NCBI GenBank assembly: GCA_965116695.1
Contig: OZ220706.1
Span: 2,294,001 to 2,358,000, forward strand
Length of the DNA stretch: 64,000 bases
Direction of reading: 5' to 3'
Origin: JAJDTT01 sp965116695
Lineage (GTDB): Bacteria; Acidobacteriota; UBA6911; RPQK01; JAJDTT01
The translations under genes and the position numbers were made by a program. Shown piece by piece: positions 1-8,373 of the stretch (positions are counted from its first letter, which is position 1; every line of letters begins with the position of its first letter). The notes below the pieces were generated by a model. The model was not told the origin of the DNA. It ran no database searches and worked only from the letters and a program-made list of their open reading frames with translations.

Positions 1-44
1 AACGCCGGCCGCTTCTATGGTGAGTTCATCGGCATGCGTGCGGT

Positions 45-761
45 TCACCGGAACACATGAATCCCGACGGAGACCAGCACTCCGTTCGTGCCGTACCGGT
101 AGTCGAGCCGCACCGATTCGTCGGCGACCACCCAGTCCGTGGTCGAACGGATGTAGCGGACTCGGAAATCCAGCGGCCACTTGAGGCGCAAGGTGGTTCC
201 CGCGCCGATGGACCATGGCCGTCTTCCCAGGCGCTCCCGGTCCTCCCCGGCCACTCCGGTCTCGGGATTCGTTCCTCCGGTCGCGAATTCGGTCCAAGCG
301 CGGCGGATGCCGGCCAGGACGTAGATGTCCGCGAGTCCAGCGGCGACTCTTCGGCCCAGGATGATGTTGCCGCCCGCGCCCCCCAGGTCGCTGTAGTCCC
401 AACGGCCGGGCCAGACGTCGTGCACGTTCCCGCTCCGGGTCGGTGAGATGGTGCCCTCCAGCAGGCGCCGGCTGGAGACCACCGCCTCCAGCTCGCCTCC
501 CACCAGCCAGTTCCCGGGCAGGCCGAGGCGCACTCCGAACGCCACGTTGCCCGCCAACGCAGCGCCCGTTGAGGACGACGTGCTGGAACTGGACCCGCCC
601 CCAATGGTCACCTTCTTGGTGTGTTCCACCTGAATGGACCCCGTCTCGGCGCCCACCCGCAGGTAGAACGGGGACTGACCGCGGGCGTCGCCGATTCCGG
701 AGCAGAGGACAGCCAACGCCGCGCCGATCAACATCCCTGGGCCAAAAATTTGGGATTTCAC
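45..761 (-). CDS. Putative outer-membrane beta-barrel protein
   Basis: About 238 residues, no family recognised with certainty. I place the start at a GTG (759-761) because GGGAGAG lies 9 nt upstream and it gives a basic residue ahead of the hydrophobic stretch MLIGAALAVLCSGIGDARG, a Sec signal peptide. The mature part alternates polar and apolar residues, is rich in Gly, Arg and Trp (WLVGGELEAVVSSRRL, VRYIRSTTDWV) and ends in hydrophobic strands finishing GIHVFR, as in small OmpA/OmpW-like barrels. It is the last gene of a minus-strand cluster. A 5' extension to 857 is open but adds no plausible signal. Barrel assignment is by composition and terminus only. Confidence 0.6.
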   Translation of the reverse strand: MKSQIFGPGMLIGAALAVLCSGIGDARGQSPFYLRVGAETGSIQVEHTKKVTIGGGSSSSTSSSTGAALAGNVAFGVRLGLPGNWLVGGELEAVVSSRRLLEGTISPTRSGNVHDVWPGRWDYSDLGGAGGNIILGRRVAAGLADIYVLAGIRRAWTEFATGGTNPETGVAGEDRERLGRRPWSIGAGTTLRLKWPLDFRVRYIRSTTDWVVADESVRLDYRYGTNGVLVSVGIHVFR

Positions 762-875
762 GATCTTCGACTCTCCCGGGAGAAGGATGACGGAGCGAAG
801 TAACGCCGCCCGCCAGTTTGTGGAAGTCAGACTATGGTTCCTTGGAGCGGAGGTCAACCCTCCTGTCTCGTGGGC

Positions 876-1082
876 CTACTCGGCGAATTTCTGCACGGCC
901 TTTGGGGCGAATGCAGCGACCAGGAAGTACAGGACCAACTCGGTCTTTCCGCCTCCCGACCCCCAGCCGAACACCTCGACGCACGCGAGGACGGCCGCCA
1001 CGATCAACGCCAACATGGACATCAGGCGCATCGAGGAAGGATTGCCGTCCCCATCCGACATGAACTTTTTCGAGTTACTCAT
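876..1082 (-). CDS. Small two-helix membrane protein, holin-like
   Basis: 68 residues. A polar N-terminus (MSNSKKFMSDGDGNPSS) is followed by a hydrophobic helix of about 20 residues (MLALIVAAVLACVEVFGW), a short Gly-rich turn and a second helix (LVLYFLVAAFAPKAVQKFAE). A strong GGAGGA ribosome site precedes the ATG. The layout, with an N-terminal SSMRLMS motif and a C-terminal AFAPKAVQKFAE, resembles small phage-associated membrane proteins that I recall being annotated as holin-like. The neighbours are not recognisable phage genes, so a role in lysis is only a possibility. It could equally be a small export or envelope factor acting with the adjacent lipoprotein and barrel. Confidence 0.65.
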   Translation of the reverse strand: MSNSKKFMSDGDGNPSSMRLMSMLALIVAAVLACVEVFGWGSGGGKTELVLYFLVAAFAPKAVQKFAE

Positions 1083-1163
1083 ACCGTCCTCCAGAGCTGC
1101 AACAAAAGGATGTTTTCATGGAATCGCGCACGGCTCCGTCTCCCGCGGCACTCCGCTGCGGGG

Positions 1164-1688
1164 TCACACAACGCCCGGGAGCCCGGCGATTCGGGTGGCG
1201 ATCTTCAGGCTGATGGAGAACGCCTTGAAGACGCCGTTCACCACTCCGGCCAGTTCCTTGCGCTCCCGGACCTCCTGCGCCGCGGCGTCGACGCCGGCGC
1301 GGAGGCCGTCCAGCTCCTCCGCGGTGAACAACCGGTCCCACGTGAGCAAGGCGCCGACGGACAGCGCGAACAGCTTCGCGTCGATGTCCCCCTTCAACTC
1401 CAGGAGATCCGAGTATCCGCGCGCGTCGAGTTCGGTGTCGTGGACGAGCCGGTCATCAATGACCCTTCGCTCCTGCAGCAGGACTCTCTTGACCTCCCCG
1501 CTCTCGGCAGCGCCGGCGGCGCCGGCGCTGCCGACCGCTTCCCTGACCCGCTCGACGGCAGCCAACGCGGCGCTCTCCAACCGGGCCGTCCTGGCGTCGT
1601 CTCCCCGGTCCCGCAGACCCGCGGCCTCATGCAGCAGGGAACGGGTGTCCCTGGCGATTCCCATCAGGTTTCCCATGTTCAAATCCAT
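1164..1688 (-). CDS. Hypothetical helical protein
   Basis: 174 residues with no signal peptide and no recognised family. The sequence is almost entirely charged and helical (LLHEAAGLRDRGDDARTAR, VKRVLLQERRVIDDRL), with heptad-like spacing suggesting coiled coils. The C-terminus (VVNGVFKAFSISLKIATRIA) is an amphipathic or weakly hydrophobic helix. AAGGAGTAGG lies directly before the ATG. Only 3 nt separate it from the stop of the upstream gene at 1692, so the two are co-transcribed. The partners are exported proteins and a two-helix membrane protein, so it may be the cytoplasmic component of an envelope complex; that is inference. Confidence 0.6.
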   Translation of the reverse strand: MDLNMGNLMGIARDTRSLLHEAAGLRDRGDDARTARLESAALAAVERVREAVGSAGAAGAAESGEVKRVLLQERRVIDDRLVHDTELDARGYSDLLELKGDIDAKLFALSVGALLTWDRLFTAEELDGLRAGVDAAAQEVRERKELAGVVNGVFKAFSISLKIATRIAGLPGVV

Positions 1689-1691
1689 TTC

Positions 1692-2381
1692 CTACTCCTT
1701 GACCGGTACCGATTCGATCGCCCGGTCCAGCACGTCAAGAAAGTCCCGGAAGCCCTTCACGGCTTCCTCCAGGCGGTCCCGTTCCTTCTCGATGTCGGCC
1801 TCGGCCTGTTCCCGGTCGACCGCAGGCGACCGGCGGAGGCGCCGCGCCTCGGCCACGGCCAGGGCCACGCGGGAGAGGTCGATCTCGCCGACCCGCTTGG
1901 ACAGCGACGTGTCGGACAGGTACCGGGTCAGTTCCACCTGACCGATCCTCAGCCGGCTGACCAGCGAGATCAGCCGGTCCAGCTCGGCCCGGCGCTGACC
2001 GTCGATCTCCCGGAGCCGGCGCAACCGGGCCGCGGAGACTTCGTCGGCCGCCAGATCGATCTCGGCAAGGCGCATGAGGACTGCGGTCCGGAACGGCTCC
2101 TTCGTCCACGACGTCCGGAGGCGCAGGGCGAGCTCGGCATGACGGAATTCCCTCCGCTTCAGCCGCGCTTGAGCCAGTTCCGACTCGACGGCGCCGAAAT
2201 AGAACTCCATGGCTTCCCGCCAGGCCTGTTTATCCTGCCGCAGTTTCTTTTCGATGCGGTCCAGCGCGCCGGTAATCCTCTCGGACAACCGCACGATTCC
2301 GGCGGGAGCGTCCTTGGCCAGGGCCATGGCGGAGGACAGAATGAGGAGGGAAAGGGCAACGAGAGCCCGTGCGCGGGTCAT
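1692..2381 (-). CDS. Exported coiled-coil protein, unknown function
   Basis: 229 residues. A Sec signal (MTRARALVALSLLILSSAMALA) is followed by a long, highly charged helical region with repeated Glu/Arg/Leu runs (IEKKLRQDKQAWREAMEF, RLREIDGQRRAELDRL), predicted to be a periplasmic coiled coil. The start codon overlaps the stop of the upstream lipoprotein gene as ATGA (2378-2381), implying translational coupling. No enzymatic motif is visible. It probably works with the lipoprotein and the downstream helical and membrane proteins, perhaps as a cell-envelope spacer or tether; this is inferred from layout only. Confidence 0.65.
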   Translation of the reverse strand: MTRARALVALSLLILSSAMALAKDAPAGIVRLSERITGALDRIEKKLRQDKQAWREAMEFYFGAVESELAQARLKRREFRHAELALRLRTSWTKEPFRTAVLMRLAEIDLAADEVSAARLRRLREIDGQRRAELDRLISLVSRLRIGQVELTRYLSDTSLSKRVGEIDLSRVALAVAEARRLRRSPAVDREQAEADIEKERDRLEEAVKGFRDFLDVLDRAIESVPVKE

Positions 2382-2914
2382 TTTGGAGTCCCCCCGTCCT
2401 GCCGCTTCAGGAGCCGGTCCAGACCGGAGCCGATCTCGGTCATCCGATCGGCGCTGGGACCGACGTCTGTCATGATGTATTCGTGGATCAGAGCCTGGCT
2501 CCGATACAGCATGTCAAGAAGGCTGCCGAGGGTGTCCATCTGCTCTTCGTGTCCGGGCCTCAGTTTCCGCACCGGGCCCGACCGGCGCGCCTCCTGCGCC
2601 TGAATCTGCGCGATCCTCACGGCGACGGCGGCGGAAGCCTCCAGCGGATCGGGGTCCTGGTTGGCCTTGACCGTCTCGACGGTGCGCTTCAACACCCGGG
2701 CTTCTCGCCGTAGCTCCGCGGCGGAAGCGAATAATTCATCCGCGCGGAGCTGGTAGTCGGAGACGTTCTGTTGGGCGGACAGCAATCCTTCCAACTGGGT
2801 GGTGGAGGCGTTCTTGATATAGCTGGGCTTGGCGCAGGCGAACAGGGGAAGAGTCAGCACTGCGGCGATCAGCGAGCGGCGGATTTCGTTCATGGCAAGG
2901 CAATAGTGCGGCAT
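2378..2914 (-). CDS. Putative lipoprotein with coiled-coil region
   Basis: 178 residues, first gene of the cluster that runs down to position 45. A hydrophobic segment (SLIAAVLTLPLFAC) ends in a lipobox LFAC, so the mature protein should be lipidated at that cysteine. The rest is helical and charged (LEGLLSAQQNVSDYQLRADELF, LKRTVETVKANQDPDPLEAS in two separate stretches). I keep the upstream ATG at 2914 because GGAAGGGAG lies just before it, whereas the internal ATG at 2893 has no ribosome site. The stop overlaps the start of the next gene by 4 nt. Family unknown. Confidence 0.65.
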   Translation of the reverse strand: MPHYCLAMNEIRRSLIAAVLTLPLFACAKPSYIKNASTTQLEGLLSAQQNVSDYQLRADELFASAAELRREARVLKRTVETVKANQDPDPLEASAAVAVRIAQIQAQEARRSGPVRKLRPGHEEQMDTLGSLLDMLYRSQALIHEYIMTDVGPSADRMTEIGSGLDRLLKRQDGGTPK

Positions 2915-3124
2915 GGGTTCTCCCTTCCCGGATTGCAGGGTGACGAAATTGGCCGCATGGGCAGCGGCCGCGATTAGAGGAGGCGATGCGCCCCGGTCCG
3001 AATTGAGTTCAGACAGGTAAGTGGAAGGCAGCGACGCAGGAGCGCATGACCATTGCCGGAGACGGTAGCACGAATGGGAGGAAGACTGCTACATGCTGTG
3101 AACAACGCTTCCAGCCCGGATGGC

Positions 3125-3168
3125 GCTTGGCCGCGGATGCCGGCCATCGCCGGCATCCGCGAGCAAGC
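3125..3168. repeat. Large perfect intergenic hairpin
   Basis: Arms 3132-3144 (CGCGGATGCCGGC) and 3149-3161 are exact reverse complements with a 4-nt loop. After a 2-nt internal mismatch, a further 5 bp pair (GCTTG at 3125-3129 with CAAGC at 3164-3168). Total stem is 18 bp. There is no T-tract on either side, so it is not a standard Rho-independent terminator. It may be a REP-like extragenic palindrome. Confidence 0.65.
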
Positions 3169-3404
3169 ATGCCGCCCGTTACGCGGCGATTGGATGTTCG
3201 CGTTGCATCAGGAAACTCCAGGCCGGCGTGCGGAACCTTCCCAGGGGACAGCACGCAGAAACTTACCCGGCAACTGACACGGATCTCCAGGGACCTCCCG
3301 AAGTCGGTACACCTGTGCCATTGTGAAACCACCGGGCGGAGTTTCCGAAATGCAACTCCAATGGACTCTTCATCCGGCGCAGGACGAATTGGTTTGGAGA
3401 CAGT

Positions 3405-3432
3405 GGCGGCTCCTTCATGTGACGGAGCCGCC
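3405..3432. repeat. Intergenic inverted repeat, 9-bp arms
   Basis: GGCGGCTCC (3405-3413) pairs exactly with GGAGCCGCC (3424-3432) across a 10-nt loop. TTG follows but there is no long T-run. It could be a terminator-like or regulatory hairpin between the divergent transcription units. Confidence 0.4.
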
Positions 3433-3678
3433 TTGTCGATCCAGAATGAGCATCAAGTTAAAACATTTCATGAATGCCATGGTAGATTATAGACTTGCTA
3501 TGTGATTTCAGCGTGATTATATGACCCGCCGGAGTGACTTCATTGTGAATAATCTTGCAGGCACGATCATGGAAACCGGATACGTTCGGCGTTTCCCGTA
3601 TCCGAATCCTTCATCGGACGCACACTTGGCAGCATCGAACCGAGCCCTGCTCACTGCCAACGCGGCGAGGGTGGACAG

Positions 3679-6039
3679 ATGAAGAGCCGCGAAGAGCTGA
3701 CAAATGAGAACCTGCTGTTGCGGGAACGCATCTCCCAATTGAGCGCCGCCAGCCTGCGTATCAGCGCAAGCCTCGACGTCAACACCGTGTTGCGCGAGGT
3801 CGCGGAAAGCGCCCGTTCCCTGACCCGTTCCCGCTATGGCGTCATCGTGACCGTCGACGACTCGGGACAGATTCAGGATTTCGTGACTTCCGGCATCACT
3901 TCCGACGAAAAGCAAGAAATGGCGAACTGGGCCGACGGTCCCCGGCTCTTCGCACACTTCCGGGAACTGCCGGTAGCGCTGAGAGTGCGAGACCTGCCCG
4001 GCTACCTCGAGTCGCTCCTGGGCTATCGCCCACCCCTGATTCGGTCGAAAACCTTCCAGGGAACGCCCATGCGTTACCGGGGAACCTATGTCGGGAACTT
4101 CTTTCTGGGCGAGAAGGAAGGCGGACAGGACTTCACGAGCGAGGACGAGGAGATACTCGTGATGTTCGCTGCACAGGCAGCGACGGCGATCGCCAACGCC
4201 CGCAAGCACCGGGAGGAGCAGCGCGCCCGGGCCGACCTGGAAGCCCTGATCGACACCTCGCCGGTGGGCGTTGTGGTCTTCGACGCCAAAACCGGCAAAG
4301 TGGTGTCATTGAACCGGGAGGCGAAGCGGCTCGTCGAGAGACTGCGCATGCCGGGCCGGTCCGTGGAGGAGCTACCGGACATCATGACCTTGCGGCTCGC
4401 CGACGGCCGGGAGTTCGTCTTCTCGGAACTCCCTCTCGCTCAGGTGCTGAGCCGCGGCGAAACCGTGCGTGCCGAGCAGATCGTTCTCGAGGTCCCCAAC
4501 GGCCGAAGCATCACGACCTTGGTCAACCTCACGTCGATCCGTTCCGAAGACGGCGAAGTCGTATCCACAATCGTCACTCTGCAGGACTTGGCGCCGCTGG
4601 AAGAGTTGGAGCGTTTGAGGGTCGAATTCCTGGGCTTGGTGAGCCACGAACTACGGGCTCCGCTGACCTCCATCAAGGGATCGACCGCCACCGTGCTCGG
4701 CACTGCGCCGGCCTTGGATCCGGCAGAGATGCTCCAATTCTTCCGCATCATCGACGATCAGGCCGACCACATGCGCGGCCTGATCAGCGACCTTCTGGAC
4801 ACGGGGCGCATCGAGACGGGCACCCTGTCGGTCACCCTCGCACCAACGGCGGTGGCCACCCTGGTGGATCAGGCTCGGAAGACGTTCCTGAGCGGGGGCG
4901 GCAGACACATTATCCAAATCGACCTGCCCCCGGACCTGCCCCGGGTGATGGCGGACAGCAGGCGCATCGTCCAGGTATTGAACAACCTCTTGTCCAACTC
5001 GGCCCGGAATTCTCCCGAGTCTTCTCCCATCCGCCTCTCCGCCGTGAGAGACGGCGTTCACGTGGCGATCTCGGTATCGGACAAGGGCCGAGGGGTGCCG
5101 CCGGAGCTGCTGCCGCACCTGTTCCGGAAATACGCTCGCGTCGGAGGCGGCGATCGGGGGATCGCAGGTTCCGGTCTCGGTCTGGCCATCTGCAAGGGTC
5201 TGGTGGAGGCCCACGGGGGACGGATCCGGGCCCAAAGCGGCGGTCCGGGGATGGGCGCCAAGTTCACTTTTACGATTCCGGTGGCCGACGTGGCCGAGGT
5301 CGCCGCAACGGCCAGCCAGGTCCGCGGCACGTCCCGCCCGCCTCGGGCAGAGCGGGAGCGAACTCCGATCCTGGTGGTCGACGACGACCCGCACACACTC
5401 CACCACGTCCGGGACGCGCTGGCGACGGCCGGGTACACTCCGCTCCTGACGGGTGACCCCCAAGAGGTGCCCGAGCTGATCAGAACCAGGAATCCGCGGC
5501 TGGTGCTGCTTGACCTGATGCTTCCCGGGACCGATGGAATAGAAATGATGGAGCGCCATCCCGAGATGGCCGAGCTGCCGGTCATCTTCATCTCTGCCTA
5601 CGGAAGGGATGAAACCATCGCGAGGGCCTTGGAGGTCGGGGCTGCCGACTATATCGTCAAACCCTTTTCGGCGACGGAACTGGCCGCGAGAGTCCGCGCG
5701 GCGCTGCGGCGGAGCCATGAGCCGGACAAACCTTTCCGGGTGGGAGACCTGGCCATCCACTACGCGGAACGACGCGTGACCCTGGCCGGCCGGCCGCTGC
5801 AGTTGACGGCGACCGAATACGAACTGCTTCGGGTGCTCTCCGTCAATGCCGGACGGGTCACGACCTACGGGTCCTTGTTGCGCCAAGTCTGGGGCCGACT
5901 CAATTCCGGCGATTTTCGTCCGGTGCGCGCCTTCGTCAAGAAGCTCCGCCGCAAACTGGGCGACGAAGCGGCCAGTCCGACCTACATCTTCACCGAGCGC
6001 CAGGTCGGCTACCGGATGGGCTCGCCGGACGACTTGTGA
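3679..6039 (+). CDS. GAF-PAS sensor kinase fused to receiver and OmpR-type DNA-binding domain
   Basis: 786 residues, no transmembrane segment, so a cytosolic sensor. In order: short coiled coil, GAF domain (about 25-185), PAS-like domain (about 190-310), HisKA with phospho-acceptor His323 in SHELRAPLTS, HATPase with N-box near Asn435 and a GSGLGLAICKG motif near 500, then a receiver with acidic residues 568-570, phospho-acceptor Asp612 and Lys661 in YIVKPF, and finally an OmpR/PhoB winged helix (about 690-782, LTATEYELLRVL and VGYRMG). Kinase, response regulator and DNA-binding output therefore sit on one chain. GAGG lies 8 nt before the ATG. No adjacent separate regulator or kinase exists. 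The signal and target genes cannot be read from the sequence; the nearest downstream unit is the transporter cluster at 6613. Confidence 0.9.
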   Translation: MKSREELTNENLLLRERISQLSAASLRISASLDVNTVLREVAESARSLTRSRYGVIVTVDDSGQIQDFVTSGITSDEKQEMANWADGPRLFAHFRELPVALRVRDLPGYLESLLGYRPPLIRSKTFQGTPMRYRGTYVGNFFLGEKEGGQDFTSEDEEILVMFAAQAATAIANARKHREEQRARADLEALIDTSPVGVVVFDAKTGKVVSLNREAKRLVERLRMPGRSVEELPDIMTLRLADGREFVFSELPLAQVLSRGETVRAEQIVLEVPNGRSITTLVNLTSIRSEDGEVVSTIVTLQDLAPLEELERLRVEFLGLVSHELRAPLTSIKGSTATVLGTAPALDPAEMLQFFRIIDDQADHMRGLISDLLDTGRIETGTLSVTLAPTAVATLVDQARKTFLSGGGRHIIQIDLPPDLPRVMADSRRIVQVLNNLLSNSARNSPESSPIRLSAVRDGVHVAISVSDKGRGVPPELLPHLFRKYARVGGGDRGIAGSGLGLAICKGLVEAHGGRIRAQSGGPGMGAKFTFTIPVADVAEVAATASQVRGTSRPPRAERERTPILVVDDDPHTLHHVRDALATAGYTPLLTGDPQEVPELIRTRNPRLVLLDLMLPGTDGIEMMERHPEMAELPVIFISAYGRDETIARALEVGAADYIVKPFSATELAARVRAALRRSHEPDKPFRVGDLAIHYAERRVTLAGRPLQLTATEYELLRVLSVNAGRVTTYGSLLRQVWGRLNSGDFRPVRAFVKKLRRKLGDEAASPTYIFTERQVGYRMGSPDDL

Positions 6040-6612
6040 GAATCCGCTTTTCCGGGTTGAAGAGGACCTTACCCCGGAACCCACGCTCCGATTACAGCGA
6101 TTCCGGCCAAAATCGAGGCCCATTCTCAGGTTTACGAATAATGGCGCCCAGACCGGATTTCTCAACCAGACCCGGACTTGTTTGAGATCCACCGAGACAT
6201 GAGGGCTGGAGCGCCATGCACCCGTTGGAGGGCGGCCGTTTACGATTGCCACCCGGATGCCGCAACCACGGAGTCTTCCAACACTCCAATCGCGTCAATC
6301 CTGACGGAAGTGGAGATATGGTGGCATCACGTGTACTATTCGCCGAACTGGTTGACGGGACGTCCCGGCTAACAGCGTTGCAGCGCCGTCCGGTCCGTCG
6401 GGTTCTCGGGGGCGCCCCGAAGGATGGCTGCCGACGGACGATGCCGAACTCAAGCTGGCACAGAGCGAGCGTGGTTGCTTCGCCTGGTGCCAAAAACCAT
6501 TGGGAAGACACCCGTAGCTGAGTGCGAGCACCAGACAGGTCTTCCACCGGACACGGATCACTGCACCGGCGATACGGGACATCTCTGGGCGTGACCTAAC
6601 CGAGGGGGCCTC
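6040..6612. other. Intergenic region, 573 bp, no gene seen
   Basis: No open frame here has a convincing ribosome site or protein motif. Just after the kinase stop, TTCCGGG (6050-6056) pairs with CCCGGAA (6073-6079) across a 16-nt loop, a weak terminator candidate. The remainder presumably carries the promoter and leader of the transporter operon starting at 6613. Confidence 0.5.
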
Positions 6613-8373
6613 GTGCGCGACGGTCACAAGCAACGAGCTCCGGACGTTCGCTACGAACCCAACGAGAATCCTCCTGCGGTTTTATCTCTCGGCTGCGGCC
6701 TGCAACTGGTGGTTCTGGGCATTACCAGCATCATCTTTATCCCCACGATCGTCATCCGGGCCGGCGGCGGAACCGACGCATACCTGTCGTGGGCCGTGTT
6801 CGGCGCGGTCGCCGTCAGTGGCATCTGTACGGTGCTGCAAGCCGTACGATTGGGCCGGGTCGGAGCGGGATACCTGCTCTTCATGGGCCCCGCCGGAGCC
6901 TTTATCGGGGTCTGCGTCAACGCCCTCAACGAGGGCGGTCCGGCGCTCCTTGCCACCCTGGTCGCCGCATCGTCGGTCATCCCGATCGTGATTTCGATGC
7001 GGCTCGCCCTGTTCAGGCGGCTTCTGACACCAACCATCGTCGGCACGGTGAACATGCTGGTACCGGCGACCGTGCTGCCGGTGGTATTCGGGCGCCTGGA
7101 CGACGTGCCGCACCACACGGCGCCGGCCTCGCTGCTCACCGCACTTGCGACGATTCTGGTCATCAGCGGCATTTCCCTGACGGCGGGGGCGTCGTTGCGC
7201 TTATGGGCTCCGGCGATCGGGGTCGTTGCGGGCTCGGTCGTTGGCGGGTCGTTGGGCCTCTACGACTTTGAACGGGTTGCCCGGGCGCCGTGGATCGGTC
7301 TGCCGCTGGACCACTGGCCGGGGATCGGGATCGACCTCGGTCCGGCGTTCATGGAGCTTCTTCCCGCCTTCGTGTTCGTGTCTCTCATCGGCGCCATCCA
7401 GACGATCACCGGTACGATTTCCGTCCAACGCGTTTCGTGGCGCCGGCCGCGGGCCGTGGACTACCGGGCGGTGGAAGGTGCGGTGACCGCGGACGGCATC
7501 GGCAAGCTGCTGTCCGGCCTCACGGCGATCGTGCCGACGCAGACCATCGCGGTCAGCGCCCCGACCATCGAGCTGACCGGGGTCGCGGCACGCCGCGTGG
7601 GAATCGCGGCCGGCGGCGTGCTCATGGCACTGGCGTTGCTGCCCAAGATCCTCGCCATGATTCTGGCGATACCCAGCCCGGTCATCGTCGCCTACCTGAC
7701 CGTCGTGCTGGCGATGACCTTTGTGCGTGGAATGATGGAAGTCGTGCAGGGAGGGATCGACTATCGCAAGGGAATGATCTCCGGTGTCGCTTTCTGGGTC
7801 GGAGTCGGCTGCCAGAACGACCTGTTGTTCCCAGGGCTTCTCTCCGAGCTTGGGGGCGGCCTGCTGGGGAACGGCATCACCGCCGGGGGAATCGTGGCGA
7901 TCCTCATGACCCTGTTTCTGGAAGCAACAGCACCGCGCCGCAGCCGGATCGAAGGAGAGCTGGAAATTTCCGTGCTGCCGAAGCTCAGGGAGTTCCTCGA
8001 CAGGTTCGCGTCCCGCAACGGCTGGGGAGCGAAGATGGCACATCGCCTCGACGCCGCCACCGAGGAGACGATTCTGACGCTGATCGGGGAGGATGAGGAC
8101 CACAAGAAGCGTGAGCGGCGCCGACTGTTGCTGCAGGCGCACAAGGAAGCCGGCGATGCCGTCCTCGAGTTTGTTGCTGCGCCTGGAGAGGAGAACCTTC
8201 AGAATCGGATCGGACTGCTGGCTGAGACGCCCGACGACGTACCGGTGGAGCGGGAGATCTCGCTGCGGTTGTTGCGGCACATCGCGTCTTCCGTTCACCA
8301 CCAGCAGTTCCACGACACGGATATCGTAACGGTCCGCGTGGAGGTTCCGGAGACGGTCCGTGGAAATCGCTAA
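6613..8373 (+). CDS. NCS2-family permease with C-terminal RsbW/histidine-kinase-type ATPase-like domain
   Basis: 586 residues. Residues about 20-440 form a polytopic NCS2 (uracil/xanthine/ascorbate) permease, with a purine-permease-like segment ALTAIVPTQTIAV-type region (LSGLTAIVPTQTIAVSAP) and about 12-14 hydrophobic helices. From about 450 the chain becomes soluble and resembles an anti-sigma-type HATPase: LPKLREFLDRFASRNG, then RLDAATEETILTLI at the N-box position, and ISLRLLRHIASSVHHQ near the end. The Asn expected in the E-E-x-x-x-N box looks replaced, so ATP binding may be lost. Start is GTG with GAGGGGG just upstream. It overlaps the next transporter gene by 14 nt. Substrate not determinable; a nucleobase is the family default. 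Confidence 0.8.
   Translation: MRDGHKQRAPDVRYEPNENPPAVLSLGCGLQLVVLGITSIIFIPTIVIRAGGGTDAYLSWAVFGAVAVSGICTVLQAVRLGRVGAGYLLFMGPAGAFIGVCVNALNEGGPALLATLVAASSVIPIVISMRLALFRRLLTPTIVGTVNMLVPATVLPVVFGRLDDVPHHTAPASLLTALATILVISGISLTAGASLRLWAPAIGVVAGSVVGGSLGLYDFERVARAPWIGLPLDHWPGIGIDLGPAFMELLPAFVFVSLIGAIQTITGTISVQRVSWRRPRAVDYRAVEGAVTADGIGKLLSGLTAIVPTQTIAVSAPTIELTGVAARRVGIAAGGVLMALALLPKILAMILAIPSPVIVAYLTVVLAMTFVRGMMEVVQGGIDYRKGMISGVAFWVGVGCQNDLLFPGLLSELGGGLLGNGITAGGIVAILMTLFLEATAPRRSRIEGELEISVLPKLREFLDRFASRNGWGAKMAHRLDAATEETILTLIGEDEDHKKRERRRLLLQAHKEAGDAVLEFVAAPGEENLQNRIGLLAETPDDVPVEREISLRLLRHIASSVHHQQFHDTDIVTVRVEVPETVRGNR

Larger units (their letters stand above)
2915..3678. other. Intergenic region, 764 bp, no convincing gene
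   Basis: This gap separates the minus-strand cluster from the plus-strand sensor kinase, so it should hold divergent promoters. Several short open frames exist on both strands, but none has a ribosome site, signal peptide or recognisable motif. The visible structure is two hairpins (3125-3168 and 3405-3432). The last 180 bp before 3679 are noticeably more AT-rich and are the likely promoter side for the kinase. Confidence 0.6.

Noticed and set aside
876..1082. Prophage lysis cassette
   Set aside because: Only the small two-helix protein looks phage-like; no endolysin, tail, integrase or terminase gene is present in the window.
834..2603. Plus-strand open frame of about 590 codons
   Set aside because: Opposite four minus-strand genes with ribosome sites, a lipobox and signal peptides; its translation shows no motif.
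6178..6521. Small plus-strand open frames before the transporter operon
   Set aside because: No ribosome site, signal or motif; composition does not resemble neighbouring genes.
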